A stretch of 11,924 nt of DNA from DAOTZS01 sp034434335. GTDB lineage: Bacteria; Chloroflexota; Anaerolineae; CG2-30-64-16. Within the stretch, counting starts at the first letter, position 1, and the number at the start of each line of letters is the position of its first letter. The position numbers were made by a program, and so were the translations under genes. Shown one piece after another: positions 7,468-11,924 of this stretch. Under the pieces are notes generated by a model that saw only the letters and a program-made list of their open reading frames with translations, did no database searches and had not been told where the DNA came from. Location of the stretch: contig DAOTZS010000172.1 in NCBI GenBank assembly GCA_034434335.1, positions 1 to 11,924 of the forward strand, read 5' to 3'.

Positions 7468-7490
7468 AACTACGAACCGCCAGCCGATGT

Positions 7491-7519
7491 TTGACGCGCG
7501 TACCCACAGGGGGTACAAT
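7491..7519 (+). promoter_or_regulatory. Strong sigma-70-like promoter of the zinc metallopeptidase gene
   Basis: TTGACG (7491-7496), a 17-base spacer and TACAAT (7514-7519): each box matches consensus at five of six positions with ideal spacing. Transcription would start near 7526, about 35 bases before the ATG at 7561. This is the best promoter match in the window. Confidence 0.65.
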
Positions 7520-7560
7520 CGCGTGCGAATGTGAGTTCACGATAGATTGGGAGGAGAGCG

Positions 7561-8256
7561 ATGTTCTATTTCGACCCACTTTACTTTATCTTCCTGGCGC
7601 CGGCGTTGCTGCTGGCGTTCTATGCGCAGATGAAGGTCAGGAGCGCCTATGCCCGCTACACGCGGCAGGCCAATCAGCGCCGGCTCACTGGCCTGGATGC
7701 AGCACGCATTATCCTGGGGCCAGAAGGGCTGTACGACGTCTCCATTGAGGGCACTCCCGGCGAGCTGACCGACCACTACGATCCGCGCAGCAAGACATTG
7801 CGCCTGTCGGCGGGGGTGGCGCGGCAGCCCAGCATTGCATCGCTGGCTGTGGTGGCCCATGAGATCGGCCACGCCTTGCAGGATCACCATGGTTACGCAC
7901 CCCTGAAGCTGCGGGGGGCCATTGTGCCGGCCGTGCAGGTGAGCGCGTGGGTGGCGCCGGTCCTGTTCTTCATCGGCTTGCTATTCGGCGTGACCGGCCT
8001 GGCCTGGCTGGGGGTAATCATGTTCTCCCTGGGCGCGGTTTTCGCCCTCATTACCCTGCCGGTGGAGTACGATGCCAGCCGACGGGGGTTGCGCCTGTTG
8101 CAAGCCTACCAGTTGGTGGATGGCCGTGAGCTGCAAGGAGCCAAGGCGGTGCTCGATGCCGCGGCGCTGACCTATGTCGCCGCGCTGGCGCAGACGTTGG
8201 CGACCCTTCTCTACTACATCACCCTGCTGTCGGGGCTCTCGAACCGCCGGGATTAA
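7561..8256 (+). CDS. YugP-type membrane zinc metallopeptidase
   Basis: 231 aa. The ATG lies six bases after GGAGG (7550-7554). The protein opens MFYFDPLYFIFLAPALLLAFYAQ, a typical N-terminal membrane helix for this family (Pfam Zn_peptidase_2, B. subtilis YugP-like). The zinc site is HEIGH with H100, E101 and H104, and E169 in VEYDASRR is the likely third ligand. After the catalytic helix two hydrophobic segments follow (about 118-142 and 146-166), and a C-terminal segment lies around 200-222, so it is an integral membrane protein. It is presumably a protease acting on membrane or secreted proteins, but substrates of this family are not known to me. It has its own promoter and lies 121 bp before an HtrA-type protease gene, which suggests a shared role in envelope protein quality control. 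Family assignment is firm; activity is inferred from intact motifs. Confidence 0.93.
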   Translation: MFYFDPLYFIFLAPALLLAFYAQMKVRSAYARYTRQANQRRLTGLDAARIILGPEGLYDVSIEGTPGELTDHYDPRSKTLRLSAGVARQPSIASLAVVAHEIGHALQDHHGYAPLKLRGAIVPAVQVSAWVAPVLFFIGLLFGVTGLAWLGVIMFSLGAVFALITLPVEYDASRRGLRLLQAYQLVDGRELQGAKAVLDAAALTYVAALAQTLATLLYYITLLSGLSNRRD

Positions 8257-8280
8257 GGATGCGAGCCGGAGAGATGTAGG

Positions 8281-8339
8281 CTTCGTAGTAGCGACTTTAG
8301 TCGCTTGCAGCGCGTCCTGAACGACTGAAGTCTACGAAG
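8281..8339. repeat. Bulged palindromic repeat upstream of the first htrA gene
   Basis: The outer arms cttcgtag (8281-8288) and ctacgaag (8332-8339) pair. Inner arms at 8292-8302 and 8322-8332 pair over 11 bp with one G-T wobble, leaving a 4-base bulge on the left side. The left half can instead form its own hairpin, AGCGACT-tt-AGTCGCT (8290-8305). It resembles the palindromic units scattered between genes in this kind of genome. It lies 39 bp before the next start codon, so if transcribed it would form a structured leader. Confidence 0.7.
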
Positions 8340-8377
8340 AAAATCGCCAGTAGGGATAGGTGGGCAGGAGGATAACA

Positions 8378-9658
8378 GTGAAGCGTGGAAAGTTAGTGTC
8401 GCTTTTGGTTGTGGTAACCGTGTTCGGCCTGTTGTTGGCGGGGTGTGGGCTGGTCAGCCCGGCAGTGCAACTGCTGACCAATCTGCCACCCACTTCTACC
8501 CCGCGCGTTGTGGAAAGGTTAGTTGTCGTTACCCCTGAGGCTAAGGCTATCCGCTCTCAGGAGCAGCCCTCTCTGCCTGCCCCGACCACCGCGCCGCCTA
8601 TCACCATCAACATCGCGCCGGGCGCCGATGTGGAGACGGAGATCCTCACGGCTGTGTATCGCAAAGTAAGCCCGTCGGTGGTCTACATCGAGAACCTGAC
8701 CCTGGTGAGCGGCCCCTCTTTTCCCGAACAGGCCGTGCCCGAGAGCGAAGGTTCGGGGTTTGTGTGGGATACCCAGGGGCATATTGTGACCAATGACCAT
8801 GTCGTGCGGGGGGCCGATGCCCTGCGGGTAACCTTTGCCGATGGCCTGGTGTTACCGGCCGAATTGGTGGGCACCGACCCCGACAGTGACCTGGCGGTGA
8901 TTAAGGTGGACCCGCAACTGGCCCCCTTAGTGCCGGTGGAGCCCGGCAATATTGACGAGGTGCAGGTGGGGCAACGCGCCATCGCCATCGGCAATCCTTT
9001 CGGCTACGTGGGCACGATGACGTCGGGCATTGTCAGCGCGGTGGGACGCAGCATCCCGGCCATCACCGGCTTCAGCATTCCCCTGGCTATCCAGACCGAC
9101 GCGGCAATTAACCCAGGCAACTCAGGCGGCCCGCTCCTTAACGAGCGCGGCCAGGTGATCGGGGTCAATGCCCAGATCAGGTCCGAGACGGGAACAAATA
9201 CAGGGGTAGGATTCGCGATCCCCATCAACATCGTGCAGCGGGTGGTGCCAGCTCTGATCGCGCATGGCGAGTATCGCCATGCCTGGCTGGGGGTCAGCGG
9301 GCAAACTTACACCCCTCTATGGGCTGATGTCCTGGGCTTTCCCGCTGATGCGCGCGGGGCTTACGTCATGGATGTGGTAGCTCAGGGGCCGGCCGCCCGG
9401 GCCGGGATCCGAGGCGCCAGTGAGCGCACCAGGATCGTCTTGCGCCTCACCACCACCGGGCCGGTGTTTCTGATGCGGGGAGGCGACCTGATCACCGCCA
9501 TTGACGGCCAGCCAGTGAAAGCCTTTGATGACTTGTTGATCTACCTGGAAAGCTATAAGTCGCCTGGCGACGTGGTGAGCCTGACCGTCTTGCGGGCCGG
9601 CGAAGGGGAACGCACCGTAACCGTTACGCTGGGCAGCCGCCCGCACACAGCACAGTAG
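8378..9658 (+). CDS. HtrA/DegP-family (S1C) trypsin-like serine protease, lipoprotein, one PDZ domain
   Basis: 426 aa from the GTG at 8378. I chose this start because AGGAGG (8366-8371) lies six bases before it; an in-frame GTG at 8360 precedes that site. The N-terminus is a lipoprotein signal (KRGK, hydrophobic stretch, LLLAGC) with lipidated C23, then a Thr/Pro-rich tether to about residue 75. The protease domain has the triad H141 (TNDHVV), D171 (DSDLAVIKVD) and S249 (NPGNSGGPLL), with AIGNPFG before the Ser and VGFAIPI after it. A PDZ domain follows from about 302 (AWLGV), with an extra loop of about 20 residues (around GASERTRIVLRLT) before GGDLITAIDGQPV. It should act at the outer face of the cell membrane, cutting or holding misfolded exported proteins. 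A paralogue lies 1,050 bp downstream. The symbol is family-level; DegP, DegQ and DegS roles cannot be told apart. Confidence 0.95.
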   Translation: MKRGKLVSLLVVVTVFGLLLAGCGLVSPAVQLLTNLPPTSTPRVVERLVVVTPEAKAIRSQEQPSLPAPTTAPPITINIAPGADVETEILTAVYRKVSPSVVYIENLTLVSGPSFPEQAVPESEGSGFVWDTQGHIVTNDHVVRGADALRVTFADGLVLPAELVGTDPDSDLAVIKVDPQLAPLVPVEPGNIDEVQVGQRAIAIGNPFGYVGTMTSGIVSAVGRSIPAITGFSIPLAIQTDAAINPGNSGGPLLNERGQVIGVNAQIRSETGTNTGVGFAIPINIVQRVVPALIAHGEYRHAWLGVSGQTYTPLWADVLGFPADARGAYVMDVVAQGPAARAGIRGASERTRIVLRLTTTGPVFLMRGGDLITAIDGQPVKAFDDLLIYLESYKSPGDVVSLTVLRAGEGERTVTVTLGSRPHTAQ

Positions 9659-9689
9659 CGGCAACCTTGGTGCTCCTGTCAGGGCTTAT

Positions 9690-9901
9690 TCAATACCGGG
9701 AGTTACGCACTTTTGGGGCGTATCGTCCCATCCCCCTACTCCCTTCCCTGCCTTGCGGGAAGGGGAATCAGGATTAAGGGTATTCTGGGCGGCTTCGCCG
9801 CCCAGAATACCCTTTTCAAAGGATTCCTCCGCTCCCGATTGGGAGCGAGGGCTAGAGGGTAGGGGTACAGCGTAGTGCAACTGCGTAACTCCTGTCAATA
9901 C
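9690..9901. mobile_element. MITE-like element: 13-bp terminal inverted repeats, 7-bp target duplication
   Basis: The element spans 9697-9894 (198 bp). Its ends, 9697-9709 (CGGGAGTTACGCA) and 9882-9894, are inverted repeats matching at 12 of 13 positions. They are flanked directly by TCAATAC at 9690-9696 and 9895-9901, a 7-bp direct repeat as left by transposition. Inside, subterminal CCCCTAC (9733-9739) pairs with 9859-9865. Three hairpins lie between: 9741-9748/9757-9764, 9776-9793/9797-9814 and 9830-9836/9841-9847. No transposase or convincing reading frame fits in it, so it is non-autonomous and would need a transposase from elsewhere. I cannot name the parent IS family. Confidence 0.75.
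9776..9816 (+). terminator. 18-bp perfect hairpin with T-run, inside the MITE-like element
   Basis: The arms 9776-9793 and 9797-9814 pair perfectly around a TTC loop, and TTTT (9813-9816) overlaps the base of the stem. It lies 117 bp after the stop of the first htrA gene and is the best intrinsic terminator shape downstream of it, although it was probably brought in by the element. The mirror A-run (AA at 9776-9777) is too short for strong leftward termination. Confidence 0.6.
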
Positions 9902-9930
9902 GTAGAGTGACTGCCTGGTGACAAGAGGGC

Positions 9931-9948
9931 TCCCCAACAAGTTGGGGA
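9931..9948. repeat. Small palindrome (tccccaac-aa-gttgggga)
   Basis: Eight-base arms flank two bases. It lies in the spacer between the MITE-like element and hicB. The loop is too short for a stable full stem and no T-run follows, so a terminator role is doubtful. It is probably another dispersed palindrome. Confidence 0.4.
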
Positions 9949-10024
9949 TTCCATCTGAGCTTGAGCTCCGCGCTTATCCCTCAAGTCACGGTTGATAGAG
10001 TACGGGTGTTATCTGACATTCAGT

Positions 10025-10053
10025 TTGGCAAACGGCCGCGTCGTCCGTACTAT
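10025..10053 (+). promoter_or_regulatory. Candidate promoter of hicBA
   Basis: TTGGCA (10025-10030; five of six consensus positions), a 17-base spacer and TACTAT (10048-10053; four of six). The start point would fall near 10060, directly at the GGAGGT (10061-10066) that serves hicB, so the leader would be very short. Toxin-antitoxin promoters are often autorepressed, but no clear operator dyad is visible here. Confidence 0.45.
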
Positions 10054-10072
10054 AGCGACAGGAGGTGTCGAA

Positions 10073-10285
10073 ATGACAAGGCAGATCCTAACCGCAGTTC
10101 TCCATAAGGAAGAAGACCTATACGTAGCAGAATGTCCTGAGGTTGGAACAGTCAGTCAGGGCTATACAGTAGAGGAAGCCATTGCTAATCTCAAAGAGGC
10201 GACAGAACTCTATCTTGAAGAATTTCCTCTACCCGAAATCACGCGACCTTTGCTGACGACCTTTGAGGTAGCTGTTCATGCCTAA
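10073..10285 (+). CDS. HicB-family antitoxin, short form
   Basis: 70 aa. The ATG at 10073 is chosen because GGAGGT lies six bases upstream; a longer frame starting at a TTG at 9992 has an unrelated N-terminus. The sequence follows the HicB partial RNase H fold: ILTAVLHKEEDLYVAECPEV, VSQGYTVEEAIANLKEATEL, then PLPEITRPLLTTFEVAV, a tail typical of the short HicB type found next to HicA. HicB normally binds and blocks the mRNA-cleaving toxin HicA. This form ends at residue 70 and has no helix-turn-helix or ribbon-helix-helix domain, so it would need another way to autoregulate. Its stop overlaps the hicA start (ATGCCTAA), indicating translational coupling. The gene is visibly AT-richer than the surrounding genes, which fits horizontal acquisition. 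The partner toxin is broken here, so the antitoxin may be a relic. Confidence 0.88.
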   Translation: MTRQILTAVLHKEEDLYVAECPEVGTVSQGYTVEEAIANLKEATELYLEEFPLPEITRPLLTTFEVAVHA

Positions 10286-10503
10286 ATTGCGCCGAATCTC
10301 AGGGCAAGAAGTCGTGCGCGTTAGAGCGACTCGGTTTTGTACAAGTCAGACAACGAGGCAGTCACGTTGCACTGAAAAGACAGACGCCAGAAGGTGAAGT
10401 TGGTTGCGTTGTGCCTTTGCATCATGAATTGGCTATTGGTACACTACGCGGTATTCTCAAACAGGCTCATGTCACGCTTGATGAGTTTGTCAGGAACCTA
10501 TAA
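10278..10503 (+). pseudogene. HicA-family mRNA interferase toxin, frameshifted
   Basis: The start ATG at 10278 overlaps the hicB stop. Frame 1 reads MPKLRRISGQEVVR and then leaves the family pattern, stopping at TGA 10395-10397 after 39 aa. From 10321 a shifted frame continues the family exactly: LERLGFVQVRQRGSHVALKR, VGCVVPLHHELAIGTLRGIL, LDEFVRNL, stop TAA 10501-10503. Restoring two bases in the CG run at about 10317-10320 (CGCG to CGCGCG) would give an unbroken 75-aa HicA with R14-A15 at the junction and the catalytic His at residue 30 (codon 10363-10365, in GSH). As read, the His and the rest of the RNA-binding fold are lost, so no toxin is made. A sequencing or assembly error in the CG run is the main alternative; programmed frameshifting is less likely, as no slippery site is apparent. 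Confidence 0.85.
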
Positions 10504-10576
10504 CGATAGAACACTGAACCTGAGCTAACATGCGTACGCCAACCACGCCACGTACACGGCTTTCTGACATCGCTGG

Positions 10577-10606
10577 TTGGCACCATTAGAAGGCGCTTTT
10601 CATTAT
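10577..10606 (+). promoter_or_regulatory. Weak candidate promoter of the second htrA gene
   Basis: TTGGCA (10577-10582), 18 bases, CATTAT (10601-10606). The -35 box is good and the -10 weak. It lies in the 205-bp spacer 10504-10708, which also holds a 6-bp stem (10650-10655/10661-10666) and a 10-bp direct repeat GGTTGCCAGT (10661-10670 and 10687-10696). A reading-frame extension of the protease through this spacer is Cys/Trp-rich, unlike the mature protein, and is taken as non-coding. Confidence 0.28.
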
Positions 10607-10708
10607 CACGGGTCGGTTTGGGCGTGGTCGGCGGGCTATGACGATTGCTGCAACCCTTGCGGTTGCCAGTGTTACCTGTTCTATGTGGTTGCCAGTAGGG
10701 GAGGAGTC

Positions 10709-11899
10709 ATGAAGGCAAGAGCGATATCTGTTGTCCTGGCAGCTTCATTTGTGGTGTTGGCGGTCCTGGCTTGTAGCCTGCCCGGCATCTCGGTGGCACC
10801 CCTGGCAGCCCCTGTGGCAACCCCTTCCCCACAGATCATCGTCGTGGTCGCCACACCTACACCGCTCCCGTTGCCAGAGGAGCTTGATGCCACCGAGGCC
10901 CGGCGCATCGCTGTCTACGAGCGCGCGGCTCCGGCCGTGGTCAATATTACCACCCAGGTCTTGCGCTCCAGCTTCTTCTGGGGGGTCTATCCCGAAGAAG
11001 GGAGCGGCTCCGGGTTCCTGTGGGACAGCTCCGGGCACATTGTCACCAATTACCATGTGGTGGAGGGCGCGCAGCGCATTGAGGTCAGCTTCGGCGGCGA
11101 CCTGACCATGCCGGCCACGGTGGTGGGCAGCGACCCCATCAACGACCTGGCGGTGATCAAAGTCGACACGGTGCCAGAGGGGGTGCAACCCCTGGAAGTG
11201 GGCTCCTCGGCCGACCTGAGAGTGGGCCAGACAGCCCTCGCCATCGGCAATCCCTTCGGCCAGTTCGAGCGCACCATGACGGTGGGCATCATCAGCGCGC
11301 TGAACCGGACGATCCAGACGGATACCGCGGTCCTGCGCGGGGTGATTCAGACCGATGCGGCAATCAATCGGGGGAATTCTGGTGGGCCGCTTTTGGATTC
11401 CAGTGGCCGGCTGATCGGTGTGAACACGGCCATCTATTCGCCCACAGGCACCTCAGCCGGGGTGGGGCTGGCCATCCCGGTTGACAAGGTGCGCCGGGTA
11501 GTTCCCGTCCTGATCCGAGATGGGCGCTATCCTCATCCATGGCTTGGGGTGGAGGAATTGGGCTACGAGATCACTCCTGCCCTGGCGCGGGCTTTGAACC
11601 TGCCCGTCGAACGCGGGCTCTTGGTGGCCCGCCTTTATCAGGATAGCCCGGCGGACCGCGCCGGCGTGCGCGGGGCACGCCGTGAGGTGATCCTGGGCAA
11701 CCGTCGCTTTCTTGTCGGAGGAGATATCATTGTGGCCATCAACGGCGTGCCCATGACCACGTGGGAAGATCTGAATGCTTACCTGGAGGAACAGACCGAG
11801 GTTGGCCAGAGGATTACTCTGACCGTGATCCGCGATGGCCAGGAATTGAGCCTGCAGGCAACTTTGCAGGACATGCCCGAGTCGCTGCGCCAGGGCTAG
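10709..11899 (+). CDS. HtrA/DegP-family (S1C) trypsin-like serine protease, lipoprotein, one PDZ domain (second copy)
   Basis: 396 aa. The ATG at 10709 is preceded by GGAGG (10700-10704) at four bases; upstream in-frame sequence is not protein-like. The signal peptide MKARAISVVLAASFVVLAVLAC ends in a lipobox-like VLAC with C22, followed by a tether rich in Pro and Thr (ATPSPQ, ATPTPLPLP). The triad is H116 (TNYHVV), D146 (INDLAVIKVD) and S224 in NRGNSGGPLL, where most family members, including the first copy, have NPGNSGG. AIGNPFGQFERTMTVGIIS is the usual substrate-channel region. The PDZ domain starts near W278 (PWLGV) and carries the same kind of inserted hairpin (REVILGNRRFLVGGDI) as the first copy. 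Predicted to be membrane-anchored outside the cytosol and to act on damaged exported proteins. It is a paralogue of the upstream protease, separated from it by the MITE-like element and hicBA. The gene is complete; 25 bases of spacer follow it to the window end. Confidence 0.95.
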   Translation: MKARAISVVLAASFVVLAVLACSLPGISVAPLAAPVATPSPQIIVVVATPTPLPLPEELDATEARRIAVYERAAPAVVNITTQVLRSSFFWGVYPEEGSGSGFLWDSSGHIVTNYHVVEGAQRIEVSFGGDLTMPATVVGSDPINDLAVIKVDTVPEGVQPLEVGSSADLRVGQTALAIGNPFGQFERTMTVGIISALNRTIQTDTAVLRGVIQTDAAINRGNSGGPLLDSSGRLIGVNTAIYSPTGTSAGVGLAIPVDKVRRVVPVLIRDGRYPHPWLGVEELGYEITPALARALNLPVERGLLVARLYQDSPADRAGVRGARREVILGNRRFLVGGDIIVAINGVPMTTWEDLNAYLEEQTEVGQRITLTVIRDGQELSLQATLQDMPESLRQG

Positions 11900-11924
11900 G
11901 GCTGGCGCCGGCAACCAGCTCTGA

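Noticed and set aside
9686..9940. 84-codon minus-strand frame across the MITE-like element
   Set aside because: It spans the inverted repeats and hairpins, has no motif or ribosome binding site, and is too short for a transposase.
10278..10397. Intact 39-aa protein from the first hicA frame
   Set aside because: After residue 14 the sequence abandons the family, while the other frame resumes it exactly, so this is the frameshifted remnant.
10577..10708. N-terminal extension of the second HtrA protein by 44 residues
   Set aside because: The extension is Cys/Trp-rich, has no ribosome binding site, and would bury the clear lipoprotein signal that starts at 10709.
1..11924. A phage defence system or other previously undescribed gene system
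   Set aside because: All substantial genes fall in known families (sugar nucleotide enzymes, DUF4332, DnaK, YugP-type peptidase, HtrA). The only defence-related locus is the broken hicBA pair.

Overview
The window is high-GC bacterial DNA. It most resembles Chloroflexota of the Anaerolineae/Caldilineae type. That assignment is an inference from three things: a nucleotidyltransferase/phosphohexomutase-like fusion beside a canonical phosphohexomutase, HtrA proteases anchored as lipoproteins through Thr/Pro-rich tethers, and many dispersed GC-rich palindromes. No rRNA, tRNA or CRISPR array was seen.

Layout. Positions 1-594 are non-coding and carry two copies of an 82-bp repeat, followed by a probable promoter. 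Positions 595-4582 form a two-gene operon for sugar nucleotide supply. The first gene is a sugar-1-phosphate nucleotidyltransferase (probably GDP-mannose forming) fused to a phosphohexomutase-like domain whose active-site loops are all degenerate. The second, 22 bp downstream, is a fully canonical phosphoglucomutase/phosphomannomutase. An 18-bp perfect stem ends this operon and also serves the convergent DUF4332 (helix-hairpin-helix) gene at 4670-5068. A 397-bp divergent control region with several dyad sites lies between that gene and dnaK (5466-7364).

After dnaK comes an array of short palindromic repeats. A good promoter then precedes a YugP-type membrane zinc metallopeptidase (7561-8256). 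Another palindromic repeat precedes the first HtrA-family lipoprotein protease (8378-9658). The second HtrA paralogue is at 10709-11899.

The two proteases are separated by about 1 kb of accessory DNA. It holds a 198-bp MITE-like element with 13-bp terminal inverted repeats and a 7-bp target duplication, and a hicBA toxin-antitoxin pair whose toxin gene is frameshifted by loss of two bases in a CG run.

Functionally, the left part supplies activated sugars for glycans or the envelope. The right part is a protein quality-control cluster: a cytosolic Hsp70, a membrane metallopeptidase and two surface serine proteases. I see no wholly new system. The points most worth checking are the degenerate mutase fusion, the MITE, the broken hicA and the operator-like sites between the DUF4332 gene and dnaK.
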